64,000 nt of DNA from Talinum fruticosum (Eukaryota; Streptophyta; Magnoliopsida; Caryophyllales; Talinaceae). Both the position numbers and the translations under genes were made by a program. Each line of letters begins with the position of its first letter. Within the stretch, counting starts at the first letter, position 1. The notes under the pieces are model-generated. The model did no database searches. It was not told where the DNA came from and saw only the letters and a list, made by a program, of their open reading frames with translations. Of this stretch, positions 1-10,130 are shown piece after piece. Where the stretch lies: positions 7,748,501-7,812,500 of the forward strand of contig JAITYX010000003.1 in the NCBI GenBank assembly GCA_021018815.1, in the 5' to 3' direction.

Positions 1-364
1 GTCTATGTTGAGCAACCCCCTGGATTTGAAAACTCGGAATTTCCAAATCATGTTTTCAAATTGCAAAAAGCTCTTTATGGTCTTAAACAAGCTCCCGGAG
101 CTTGGTATGGAAGATCGAGCGAGTTTCTTGGTTGAAAATGATTTCAAAAGAGGTCATATTGATAGGACTCTCTTCATAAAAACCAAGGGGAAAGACTTTC
201 TTATTGTTCATATTTATGTTTTTTGGAGCTACTAATGAAAGTCTCTGTCGAGATTTTTCCGAGTTAATGAGACAGGAATTCCAAATGAGCATTATGGGAG
301 AGCTCAATTTCTTCCTTGGTCTACAAATCAAACAAGAGAAAGATGGCATCTATGTCCATCAATC
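1..364 (+). pseudogene. Copia reverse transcriptase fragment of element B (5' part)
   Basis: The translation gives recognisable copia RT blocks: [27 protein letters not shown] and, in another frame, FQMSIMGELNFFLGLQIKQ and DGIYVHQSK. The conserved catalytic YVDD box should follow HIYV at about 215-221. Compared with element A, about 11 bp are missing there: the sequence runs straight from the V codon into the FGATN-type block, which deletes both catalytic aspartates and shifts the frame. The fragment stops at QSK where element A is inserted; the next residues (KYTK) resume at 11695. Not functional. Confidence 0.85.
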
Positions 365-1188
365 CAAGTTGACGACTCGGACTTTATACTTACACTTTTC
401 CGAGTTCGATCGAGGAATCGGTATAAGACTTCATCTCTTATAGGGTTTTGATTTCAAGTCATTCCATGAGCCTTAGAAGCTTTTCCGAGTGATATAACAT
501 TTTCTCCGAGTGTTATAGAAACTATTATATATGTCTATGGTTGACTCGACTGACTCGGAAAGCATACTTTTACATGCCATTTCACACTCGGTTCCGAGTC
601 ACTCAACGCTAAAAATGTCGCATGTACAAACACTTTATTTCACGCACATAAACTCAGGCTCGACTTAGTGTTCCAAGAATTACCATGTTAATTCATTCTT
701 CTAAGTCAGCATATCTTGTTTGAACTTGTTTAGTCTAGATCAAGTTTGTTTACTTTGATATTCTTTATCTAACTTGATTCTCTTTTAGATCGACTCGGAT
801 GGAATTTGAGTCTCATGGATATTAGACTCGGAAAATTCCATTCCTTTTCCGGCTCGAGATAATTAGTCACTTAATTATATTAATTACGTTATTATCCGTG
901 TCTAATCTTGGACCAAAGTATTTTATACTTTGAGAACCAAATTGATTTACTTTTGTAGGTTATTCAAACAAGGCTATCCTATTTTTGAATTGCAAAAGTA
1001 ACCGAGCTTCAAAACGTCAAATCACCCAGTAGACAAGGCTTTTTCCACCTCGACCTAGCCCTAGACACTCGTGTCGGGGTTGTCTGTTTCCAAAACTGGA
1101 AAACCGCAACACTAAGCTCTACGGTGGTTTCCACCTTACTTTCAAAGACACCACCGAGTGGTTTGGGGACTTCCAAAGGAGTCAAGAG

Positions 1189-1316
1189 CCGTTGCGCAAC
1201 GCTCATATCTCAACGGATATTTTATGAGTGACTCAAAAATCCATTACAAAGGTCACAAGGGACTTCTAGTCGGAAGATGGACACAACGACTAAGCTGCTT
1301 GGTCATCTATAAATAG
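1189..1316 (+). promoter_or_regulatory. LTR promoter of element A: CAACGG-type motifs and TATA box
   Basis: TATAAATAG lies at 1308-1316. Upstream are CCGTTG (1189-1194), CAACGG (1211-1216) and two degraded versions (ACAAAGG near 1245, ACAACGA near 1285) that are intact CAACGG in the 3' LTR. The AACGG core is that of plant MYB and MSA-type sites (known); a role here is inferred. Transcription would start about 25-35 bp downstream of the TATA box. Confidence 0.65.
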
Positions 1317-1504
1317 AAGCCAACTTCCAAGACTTGAAGATTGTTGAACCAACTGTTAATACACATACTTGAGCAAAAGTCATTGTATTCATTCTCAATC
1401 TTCTACTTACAACTCCAATTCGTATTTATTATCTCTCCGAGTGGTAAGGTCTTGTACTCAATTACAAACACTCTCTTTCTTACTCTCTAAGTAAGGTCCC
1501 TTGA

Positions 1505-1565
1505 CTGAGCTGTAAGGGTTAACTCAGCTCGGTTGTCCCTAACTGTAAGGGTCATCTCGGTTAGG
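1505..1565 (+). promoter_or_regulatory. Twin-hairpin cassette, copy 1 (A 5' LTR)
   Basis: Hairpin 1 (1505-1532) has arms CTGAGCTG and CAGCTCGG around the loop TAAGGGTTAACT. Hairpin 2 (1538-1565) has arms CCTAACTG and CGGTTAGG around TAAGGGTCATCT. The spacer is TTGTC. It lies about 190 bp downstream of the TATA box and so should be in the element RNA leader. Confidence 0.7.
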
Positions 1566-1973
1566 AAGTACTAGATCGGATAAGGTAATTTCGAGTCTAG
1601 GAAAAACTTGTACAAAGTTGTCTAAGGGAGCAACTCGGGTTGAGTCGAGTCTACTGAATTTTGTGGACTCAAAATAGTGGATTTGACTTTGTGCTTGGAT
1701 TAGCACGGTTCGTGGTTTTCTGCCCCGGGAGGGTTTCCACGTACTTTCCGAGTTATTACTTTTACGAGTGCATTTTAGACTCGGATCTGTTTCAAAGTTT
1801 TGCTTAATCTGTTTCTTCACTCTTCACTGAATTACGAGTTAGTACTTTTCCGAGCTCATCCTTGAATCTCGCTCACCTCATATTCATATCTATTTTAAAT
1901 TCAAGCAAATCTCTTCTTCACCCTATTCACCCCCTCTAGCGTGACTTAGCCTCTTCCAGAGCAAACCTTCAAT

Positions 1974-1985
1974 TGGTATCGAGCC
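1974..1985 (+). other. Primer binding site of element A (initiator tRNA-Met type)
   Basis: TGGTATCGAGCC begins two bases after the LTR end and matches the standard plant copia primer site TGGTATCAGAGC except that CAGAG reads CGAG. This is one of many CAG/CGAG differences in the window. Confidence 0.85.
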
Positions 1986-2030
1986 TAGATTTTCAGAAAG
2001 GATCAAAACATCCAAAGGTTTAAAGATCAA

Positions 2031-2990
2031 ATGGCTCGGAACAGCGGAGAGTTTGATGAAGGAAGATCTTCCCTGAGACCACCAAAGTTCAAAGGATCCA
2101 ACTTTGTGCACCGGAATAAGCTCATAGAATGTTTCCTGCTGGATCACGATGAGGATGTCCGGAACATCATACAAGTAGGCAACTACATTCCCATGAAGAT
2201 GGAAGAAACAAGACTCGTACCCAAGACAAAGGGCGAGTTCACTGCTGATGAAGTAGAAAAGTTCGAAAGAACTTCAAGGCAATAAACATTCGATGTGCGC
2301 CATCATCTCGGAAGAATACAACCGAGTGTCCGCCTTTGATACAACCAAAGAAGTATGGGACACACTGGTCAACACCTATGAAGGCACAAGCCAGGTCGGA
2401 CAAGCGAAGATAAGCCAATATCTTCATAAGTATAAGTCTGTTCAAGATAGAGCCGGAAGAAAAAATCGGTGACATGTTCATTCGCTTTACTGAGATTACC
2501 AATAGTCTCAAATCTCTGGGTAAAAAGATTTCCCACGAGGAAATGTGCGAAAGATACTCGAAACCTATCCAAGAAAAGATGTGGTCCCAAAGTTACAGCT
2601 ATCGAAGAGGCTTGGAACTTATCTCTACTAAAGCCGGACGAACTCATTAGGAAGCTTCTCACCTATGAGATCCACCGGAAGAGGAGGATGCAGAGGTCGG
2701 CACCAAAAAGAATATTGCAGCTGAAAGCCTCTTAAACCAGAGAAGCAGATCTGATTTCTTCCGACTCGAAAAGGATCCCATGGCACTTATCGCTAGAGGC
2801 TTCAAGAGAATGATGAAGCACAAGAGATGGGATAAGAAGCCAAGAGAAGAGTTCCATACGAAAGACAAGAAGGATAGAAAAGGTAAATACTCTTCCCCTT
2901 CAAAGTTATCTTTGTCTAAGAATTCGGCTATTTTGAATGTGGCAGCAAGGAACACATAGTTAAGGACTGTCCCAAGAGAAAAAGGGACAG
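2031..2990 (+). pseudogene. gag (capsid/nucleocapsid) of element A, broken
   Basis: The start MARNSGEFDEG is followed by the copia gag signature RPPKFKGSNF and an ECFL block, then by a stop at about 2283 and several frame changes. Later gag blocks are readable: KTNMFIRFTEITNSL-like coding near 2470-2520 and VTAIEEAWNLSLL with DELIRKLLTYE near 2590-2670. A CCHC zinc knuckle lies at 2926-2970, but its first cysteine codon is GGC (Gly), leaving G-x2-C-x4-H-x4-C. Gag would package the element RNA in cytoplasmic particles; this copy cannot make a full protein. Confidence 0.85.
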
Positions 2991-3880
2991 AAGAAAGAAA
3001 AAGGCTATGATGGCCACATGGAGTGACGAGGAATCATCGGAAGATGGCGAGGACTCGAGATGACTCGAAGTGTCCGATGGAACTTTCCGACTCGAAGTGG
3101 AAACAGGACTCGGACACGGATCAATCGGACAATGAGGAAGCAAATCCTCAAGAGGTAATTGAATACTCTCTTAAATTTTCCAAAGTTGATTTAGCCAAGT
3201 ATATTTTCACTTTGGAGGAGAAGTCCAATTCTCATTCTTCTAATTTTAAAGAACAACTTGAGTCAATTTCTTCGAGAGCATTTCTTTAAAAAATGAGTTG
3301 GAAAAGCTGAGACTTACACTCGGATAACTCAAGACTAGTGCTCAATCCAATGAGGCTGAGTCCGAGTTACTCGGAAAAGAAAATGAGCAACTAAAGCAAA
3401 AGCTCAATGAGTCTCAAGATCTTCTTTTAAAATTTACTCAAGATTAGAAAAACCTTGATATGCTCTTGGGATCTCAATGTGTCTCCTTCGGAAAAGAAGG
3501 TCTTGGTTTTAAAAAGAGGAGGAATCCAATTCCTACTAAGAGCTTTGCAAAAGGATTCCAGAGCTGTAAAGTTCGGGAAGGCTGAGCACGGTCCCATTCA
3601 TAAAAATGAAAGGAGGACTGAGCCCGAGCCAACTTACAGGAGAAAATCATCTCCACAGATTTATAAGAGAAAAGCTTTTCAAAAGAAAGAGACACGAGAC
3701 TCGGTTCTCTAAATGGAAGACTCGAGAATCGGACCAAACCCAAAGTCATTCAAATCGGGTTTCGAAAAACCTTCTTCCTCAGAAAAGGACCACGAGTAAA
3801 GAGTGTTACTTGGGTTCGTTAGAGGAAGTGAGAAGGGTTAGTTTATCTCTGTTTTGCAGGCCACTTAGAAAAGATCAAAA
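2991..3880 (+). pseudogene. gag-protease linker of element A with coiled-coil remnant
   Basis: Sirevirus gag-pol carries a long region between the zinc knuckle and the protease. Here it begins with an acidic stretch (SDEESSEDGEDS), then an E/K/L/N/Q-rich segment (LGKENEQLKQKLNES, about 3372-3420) with coiled-coil spacing, then a basic segment rich in R, K and S to about 3800. At least ten stops or frame changes occur. The function is unknown; the neighbours show it belongs to the same polyprotein. Confidence 0.7.
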
Positions 3881-4096
3881 GGGCATTGGTACCTTGACGG
3901 TGGATGCTCACGCCACATGTCAGGAGCTTCAGGACTCTTTTATGAGTTAGAAGAGTACAAAGGAGGAAAAGTCACATTTGGAGATGACAGCAAAGGCAAG
4001 ATAATTGGGATAGGCAAGATTGCAAAAGGAAGTAATCTGGTCGGCCTAGTACACCTTGTCAAAGAGTTAAAGTACAACCTCGCTTAGCATCTCTCA
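3881..4096 (+). pseudogene. Aspartic protease of element A, active-site mutation
   Basis: Retropepsin-type domain: WYLDGGCSRHM at 3887-3919, then KVTFGDDSKGKIIGIGKIAKG, ending near the YNLA-ISQLC block. The expected catalytic triplet DSG reads DGG: the aspartate codon GAC is intact (3896-3898) but the serine codon AGT has become GGT (3899-3901). A stop follows at about 4085. In the family this enzyme cleaves the Gag-Pol precursor. Confidence 0.85.
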
Positions 4097-4097
4097 A

Positions 4098-5252
4098 TTG
4101 TGTGATAAAGGTCAAGAGGTAAGATTCACTCAAACCAAGCTGTTACATTTCGATGACACTACTAAGGAGATCAAGCTCTCGGGTAAGAGATCCGGTAACA
4201 CTTATATTATTCCTCTTTTTGACTCGAGTCAGAATTTATCTTGTTTAAAAGCATCACTTCTTGATGACTCATGGACATGGCATTGTAAATTAAGTCATGT
4301 TAGCATGCATACTATTAAGAAACTGGCATCTCATGGTTTAGTCGGAGGATTGCCTAATTGTGCTTTTAAGAAAGATAAAATTTATGAAACATGCACAAAA
4401 GGGAAACAAGTCATATCATCTTTCAAATCTCTGAAGACAGTTTCCACATCCAAGGTGCTTGAAATGCTACATATGGACTTATGTGTTGAAATCCCTGTTA
4501 AGAGTCTTGGAGGTAAATCGTATGTACTAGTTATTGTTGATGATTACTCACGATTTACCTGGGTATGTTTTCTTAAGCACAAAAATGAAGCATTCAAAGA
4601 GTTCAGCAAGCTCTACAGAAAAATCCAAGTTGAGTCTTAGACTCGGATCCGGAGAATTCGAACCGACCATAGAAGGGAGTTCGACTACTCGGAATTTGTA
4701 GAGTTTTGTGACAAGAATGGTATTTCCCACAACTTCTCAGCACCAAGAACTCCTCAACAAAATGGAGTAGTGGAGAGAAAGAACATAACTCTTCAAGAAA
4801 TAGCTAGGACAATGACGATTGAACATAATCTACCCTACTATTTACGGGCTGAGGCGATAAACACCGCAAACTACACCTTGAATAGATGCCTCATCGGACC
4901 CATCCTGAAGAAAACACCATACGAGCTCTACAAAGGGAAGAAACCCAATATCTCATACTTCAAATCCTTTGGATGTAAGTTTTTGTTCACAACAATGGTA
5001 AGGATCACCTGACCAAGTTTGATGCTCGGTCGAGATGAAGGTATTTTTACGGGTTATTCTTCTCATAGCAAAGCTTATCGCATTTTCAATAAAAGAACTA
5101 ACAAAGTGGAAGAAAGCATCCACGTTGTGTTTAATGAGATTGAACAGGAAAAGCCAAGTGAATCATCATTTTCGGACCTAAAGCTCAGCAGAAATGTTGA
5201 TTATAATGAAAATGAGCCTATCAAGAATCAAACCCAACTGGCTCGAGCATGA
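4098..5252 (+). pseudogene. Integrase of element A
   Basis: The GAG-pre-integrase/zinc segment (WHCKLSHVSMHTIKKL, then a C-x12-C region) is followed by the catalytic core. The three acidic residues are all present: D in HMDLC (4476-4478), D in RTDH (4665-4667) and E in GVVERKN (4773-4775), with the classic 35-residue D-E spacing. The core is interrupted by a TAG at 4638-4640 and again after about 5010. The copia C-terminal blocks (YELYKGKKPNISYFKSFGC, then GYSSHSKAYRIFNKRT) are readable. It would insert element cDNA into host DNA; it is broken here. Confidence 0.9.
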
Positions 5253-5540
5253 AGTCTCTCGGAACGAAATGACTCGGAATGAGACAACTTAAGAACCCGC
5301 TCGGAATGATGAAGGACAAACTGTTGAACAAGTTCACTCGGAACGGATCTCCGAAGATCAACCAATTCAGCCTACGGATCTGGTGAATCGGAGAACAGGT
5401 AGAGCATTTAAGTATGCTTCTAGTCATCCACTGGAAAACATATTATCTTATATCAACAGTGGGGTAAGAACTCGTTCCTCTCCTCGGAATCTATGTGCAT
5501 TCACTGCATTCATTTCATTAACTCGAACCTAAAAATGCAC
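5253..5540 (+). pseudogene. Integrase-RT spacer of element A
   Basis: Degenerate coding sequence joining integrase to RT. It has several stops, but VNRRTGRAFKYASSHPLENIL (about 5381-5450) matches the equivalent region of element F at 28850-28900 and 26735-26749. No catalytic motif is expected here. Confidence 0.6.
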
Positions 5541-6340
5541 TAGAGGCCCTAAATGAACCTGAATGGGTAGAGGCCATGCAAGAGGAACTCAATCAATTCG
5601 AAAGAAACCAAGTCTAGACTCGACCAAATGACCTTCGACCACCCAGTCATAGGAACCAAATGGGCTTTCAAGAACAAATTGGATGAAGGTGGGTTGGTAG
5701 TCGAAACAAGGCTAGACTTGTGGCTCAAGGATACAATCAGGAAGAAGGAATTGATTGTGGAGAAACCTTCGCACTTGTTGCTAAAATTGAAGCAATTAGA
5801 ATCCTGTTGGCATTTGCATCTAGCATGAATATCAAGTTACATCAAATGGATGTTAAGTGCGCTTTTCTTAATAGCTTTATCGAAGAGGAAGTCTATGTTG
5901 AGCAGCCCCTGGATTTGAAAACTCGGAATTTCTAAATCATGTTTTCAAACTTCAAAAAGCTCTTTATGGTCTTAAACAAGCTCCCGGAGCTTGGTATGAA
6001 AGACCGATCAATTTCTTGGTTCAAAATGATTTTAGAAGAGGTCAGATTGACAAGACTCTCTTTACAAAACCAAGTGGTAAGACTTCCTTATCGCTCGGAT
6101 ATATGTTGATGACATAATTTTTGAAGCTACTAATGAAATTCACGTGTCGATATTTTTCCGAGTTAATGAGTCGAAATTTCAAATGAGTATGATGGGAGAA
6201 GTCAATTTCTTCCTTGGTCTACAAATCAAGCACGACAAAGATGGAATCTATGTCCATCAATCAAAGTACACCAAGGAGCTGCTGAAAAAGTATAAACTTC
6301 AAGATGCGAAGCATGCAGCGAACACCTATAAGCGATAGTA
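5541..6340 (+). pseudogene. Reverse transcriptase of element A
   Basis: Copia RT blocks in order: EPEWVEAMQEEL, then (shifted) [70 protein letters not shown] and the catalytic YVDD, which is intact at 6102-6113. FFLGLQIKHDKDGIYVHQSKYTKELLKKY closes the domain. Stops at about 5616 and 5934 and several frame changes break the enzyme. In the family it copies element RNA into cDNA. Confidence 0.9.
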
Positions 6341-7046
6341 TAAAACTGGACTCGGATGAAAAAGGTAAAGTAATAGATCGAAGCTCTATTGAGGTATGAT
6401 TAGATCTTTGCTATATCTTACTTCCGAGTAGGCTAGATATAATGTTTAGTGTACTCGCTATGCGCAAGATTCCAAGCTAATCACAAAGAATCACATCTCA
6501 CTGCGGTGAAGAGAATATTCGAGATATCTTGCAGGGACTCGGAATTTAGGTCTATGGTACTCCAGAGACTCAAAACCGACCCTCACTGGATACTCGGATG
6601 CTGATTACGCTGGATACAAAGTTGATAGAAAGAGCACCTCAAGAGCTTGCCAATTTACGGTTCAATCCTTAATATCTTGGCACTCAAAAAGCAAAACTCG
6701 GTAGCTCTATCAACTGGCGAGGTTGAGTATATTGCAGCTGGAGCATGTTGTGCTCAGATTTTGTGGATAAAGCAACACTTGAGAGATGTTGGACTTTCTT
6801 TCAAATCGGTTCCAATCAAGTGTGACAATCGAGTGCAATCGGCATCACCAAAAATCCGAGTTCGAGCACTCAAAGACGAAACACATTGAGGTCGAGTATC
6901 ATTTCTTAAGAGACCATTATGAGAAAGATGATATTGAGCTCAAATTCATTCCTACCAATCTTCAATTAGCTGATATCTTTACTAAACCACTTAGTGAGGA
7001 TCGGTTTTGCTTCATTAGGAATGAGCTTGGTATGTTAAATGCATAA
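6341..7046 (+). pseudogene. RNase H and 3' end of pol of element A
   Basis: Readable blocks include CARFQANHKESHLTAVK, LALKKQNSVALSTGEVEYIAAGACCAQILW (6676-6765), KHIEVEYHFLRDHYEKDDIELKFIPTNLQLADIFTKPL (6865-6990) and the end RNELGMLNA before TAA at 7044-7046. These are the standard copia RNase H and C-terminal signatures. At least four frame changes are present. Confidence 0.88.
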
Positions 7047-7703
7047 TTATGTGTTTTCTATGTGAAAATCTCTTTGCATAATTATGTGCTTGTGATTCTT
7101 TAAATAATCATTGGTTTAGTTGATCCGAGTGATACTAAGCTGATAGTTGTTATCTATTTTCGGTTTCGAGTCACTTAGAAACTTAGGCTGAGTCGGACTC
7201 GGACTTTGTGAAAATTGGACATCAAACTTCGAAATCATCTCTAGACAAGTGGAGAATTTCGGAATTTATTTTCAAAATATTTAGTTTTCTCTCTCTCTCT
7301 CATGCACCGTGATCGGACAACTAGCCGTTGGAAGATAAACAGTTGGAATTTTAACCGTTGAGGAAGAGATCGGTCACACCGGTCCGAGGTGACCGCTGAA
7401 AGAGCCGAGTCGAACGGATACCGAAGGACGGATATTTTTCTTATAAATAGCACCTATTCTCCTTCATTTCTTTACTTTACTCTTCACATACTCTCTCTCT
7501 CGAAATCAAATCCTCATAAACAAGCGCTCCGTGATTAAAGAGACACCCAGCGATCTCAAGCTTCGTGAAGAACATCTCAAGTAAGCTCTGTTGCTCACAA
7601 ACTCTTTCTTCTTCTACTCCTTTATTTTTCTCTTTCGCTCTCTTCGAGCTCCTCTCTTCTCCTCTCTCTCAAGCTTATCTACTCTCTCTTGTCTCCATCA
7701 AAA
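7047..7703 (+). promoter_or_regulatory. pol-env spacer of element A with candidate internal promoter
   Basis: Between pol and the env-like start lie CCGTTG words at 7325-7330 and 7355-7360, a variant CCGCTG at 7393-7398, then TATAAATAG at 7442-7450 and a CT-rich leader (7451-7700). Element B has the same layout (CCGTTG at 12691, 12720 and 12758, GATAAATAG at 12805). This looks like a core promoter for a separate env-like transcript. The activity is inferred. Confidence 0.55.
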
Positions 7704-8396
7704 ATGCCGAAAAGAGGTTCTCACCACTGATTTTCTTGGCTTTGCCACCAAGAAACCCCGAAAAAAGCCAGGAAGGCCCCTCAAATTCAAAACCTCTTAT
7801 CACCCAAGCACCTTGCGTTGGATGATAAATTCTTCCCAACCACAAAATTTTCGTGGTTGCCTCACATACAATCGACCGGGGTCTACAACTTTCTTTGTTT
7901 CAGCGAGTTCATCTATCCCGAACTCGTCTCCGAGTTTTACACTCATCTTTCCAACTCGAGGGTATTCTAACCTCCGGAGTTCGAACATCACTATTCGAAT
8001 CAATACTTCCCTCCTCCATCGTCCTGTTCAAAGTATCTTCCCTTTTCTTGAATAGCAATCCAATACCTTTCAATGAGGTCACCGACGACTTCTTTGAAAA
8101 GTACGCCAAAGAGTTCCCTTGGTCACGCAAAAACTTTTCGTGACCTAACTAAAGTTAGAAGCTCGACTTCGTGTTTCTTGCTCATGAGAACCTTCTTCTC
8201 ACAGCATTCCAGCAAGGAGAACCCCAACTCCAAGCATCTTAAAGCTCTTTTTGATATCTTAGAGGGCTACGAAGTAGACCTCTTTCCCGCTATCATTGAG
8301 CAAATGGCAACTGTGCCAGCTCGGACTCGAACAAGAAGAACACCCCTCTTCCCTTCGGTGCTCTTCTCACTCTTATTTTCAAACAGTTCAAAGTGT
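7704..8396 (+). pseudogene. env-like extra ORF of element A, N-terminal part
   Basis: Starts MPKRG after a CT-rich leader, the same start as in element B (12972). Shared blocks, scattered over frames, are KFFPTTKFSWL, TGVYNFLCFSEFIYPELVSEFYTHLSNS and FFSQHSSKENPNSKHLKALFDILEGYEVDLFPAIIEQ. The FxSEFIYPxLVxxFYxxL pattern recalls plant retroelement 'putative transposon protein' domains; I do not claim a proven envelope function. It is broken by stops and frameshifts and loses homology at about 8397. Confidence 0.65.
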
Positions 8397-9485
8397 TGAT
8401 TTCTTCCTCCCACCACCACCTGTATCCTTGGCTCCTATTCCCAGCCTTGCAGTTGATTTGATATCCGCACATGGGATGAGCCACCCATACCGACCTGCTC
8501 CACCGGACTTGCCCATCAAAGCAGATATTCGGTTTGCTCAGAGTGTTGATCATGATGAGGAGGTAATGAATTTCATGTCACAAGACCATTCTTCACTTTA
8601 TCCTCATCCTCGGTCATCCCCGTCTCACTGTTTGAGGTAAGGGTCAAGCTTAAGGACCTTAAACAAGCACTTCTTGGGAGGCAACCCAAGCATTTTTACT
8701 ACTTTTCAAAAAAATAAAAAAATATATCCCTCCCTCCCACCCTTATTACAATTTCCTGTTGTTTGTAGGCTTTCTTCCCTTTCCTTTCTTTTCTTGCCCT
8801 TTTTCATTGAGGACAATGCAAGAGTTAAGCATGGGGAGTAGCTTGCAACTGTTGGATGATGTTTTAAGGATGGTAGGGATGGATTTGCATTCATTTAGGT
8901 TGCATTCATGTAGTTTCTTAGGATTACTTTTTCATTTTTTCACCTTTCCGTTTATCATGTAGTCCTAAGCATATAGGTTAGAATCTTTGCATTACTTACA
9001 TTTTTTTCTTCTTTTTTATCTTGGCTTATTTGAGGAATTATGGAGGAGGAAAATTCATAAACTTTTAAGGTAAACACACTCCATCCCTTCTTTCATTCTC
9101 TTCTATGTGAGGTAGCCTTATTAGTTAGATTTTATTGCTTTTAAAAAAAAGTTTTAAATTCCAAAAACAGACTTTGAAAAACCCTCTCGTGATGATGATG
9201 TGAATTGTGATAGTTGATCTTTGGGCGTGATTGTGCATGATGTGAGGTAGCCTTATTAATCTCAATCTAAGGCTTGTTATTCATTGATCTCTCATAGTTA
9301 TTTTGTTTCTAGTTGAATCCAAAAACCAAATCACTCGTCGAACCGAGTTTTTACCTAGATTAGAGTTTTTAGGTGGATTTAGTATTTGAAAATGAGTTCC
9401 TTGTGGACACGACCCGTACTTGCCGGTTCCTAGCTACAGCTACACCGTGCACTTGTGGTAAATATTTCTCTCAACAACAGCAGCA
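8397..9485 (+). mobile_element. Foreign Athila-like 3' fragment inside the env region of element A
   Basis: This stretch does not match the env region of B. It carries marks of the region before the 3' LTR of Athila-type Ty3 elements: CTTGGGAGGCAACCCAAGC (about 8674-8692), GAGGACAATGCAAGAGTTAAG followed by TGGGGAG (8810-8837), and GTTCCTTGTGGACACGACCC with ACCGTGCACTTG (9394-9456). Similar words occur, inverted, in Athila element J near 45780-45890. B-like env sequence resumes at about 9486. It replaces the coiled-coil centre of the env-like ORF. Confidence 0.55.
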
Positions 9486-9740
9486 ACCAAAAGTGATCAG
9501 CTTAGACGGCAGCCTGAGTGGGTCGAAGAACCCGCCGACCAAGGATAGTCGGCAGCAGGTCAGCCCGAGCACGCCCTCTAGTCATTGAGTTCCAAGAGGA
9601 CGAGCCTCCGGACGACCTAGTTCCGGGTCGGCTACTCGGAACCGAGCCGATTCCTGTACTTCCTCCGCCGCGCTCAAGCACATCGTCAAGATCTTATCGG
9701 CGCGGCGTACCACTCGTCCTTCCTCCTCAACCCTAACTGA
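9486..9740 (+). pseudogene. env-like ORF of element A, C-terminal remnant
   Basis: Matches the C-terminal part of the env-like ORF in B (14300-14590) and G (21655-21930): VISLDGSLSGSKNPP, EFQEDEPPDDLV and a PPPRSSTSSRSYRR block in different frames. It is proline- and serine-rich, without a recognisable catalytic motif. Confidence 0.6.
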
Positions 9741-10130
9741 TCCATCCCCTCCTTAATTTCATAGTTTTATTTTATTTACTGACTTTTCATGTTTTTTTTT
9801 CTTTTGTCCGGACATCAAATATGTACCTTCTCGTTGTATTCTTCCCATTATTTTTGTTTTTGCTTGAAAGGCAAGGGGAGAATAGATAGAAAAAATTTGT
9901 TGTCTTGTTTAGGGGAGTCTCTCTCACCCTCTGTAAATGTTTTTCTTTGACGTTAATGAAGTAAATATATTTCATTAATAATTGCTTGTCTATCTCGGTT
10001 TTATTTCTTTTCTTGCTCCGATAACCATGAAATCTTAAGTTATTTTCTCGAGCAAGTTTGCAAAGTCATATTTATATCACTAACAAAGTTTTTGTCTAAG
10101 TGTGGAATGCCTTTCATCAAAAGGGGAGAT
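9741..10130 (+). other. 3' untranslated region and polypurine tract of element A
   Basis: AT-rich sequence with the family-wide block GGCAAGGGGAGAATAGATAG (about 9870-9889) and TTGTTGTCTTGTTTAGGGGAG. It ends in the polypurine tract AAAAGGGGAGAT that abuts the 3' LTR at 10131. The polypurine tract primes plus-strand DNA synthesis (known). Confidence 0.8.

Larger units (their letters stand above)
370..1971 (+). repeat. 5' LTR of element A
   Basis: Begins TGACGACTCGG (3' partner: TGAAGACTCGG) and ends GAGCAAACCTTCA directly before the primer site. It matches the 3' LTR at 10131-11694 along its length. The main difference is a block of about 37 bp around GGTTTTCTGCCCCGGGAGG near 1705-1742 that is absent from the 3' copy. 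It contains a TATA box (1308-1316) and the twin-hairpin cassette (1505-1565). Confidence 0.93.
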
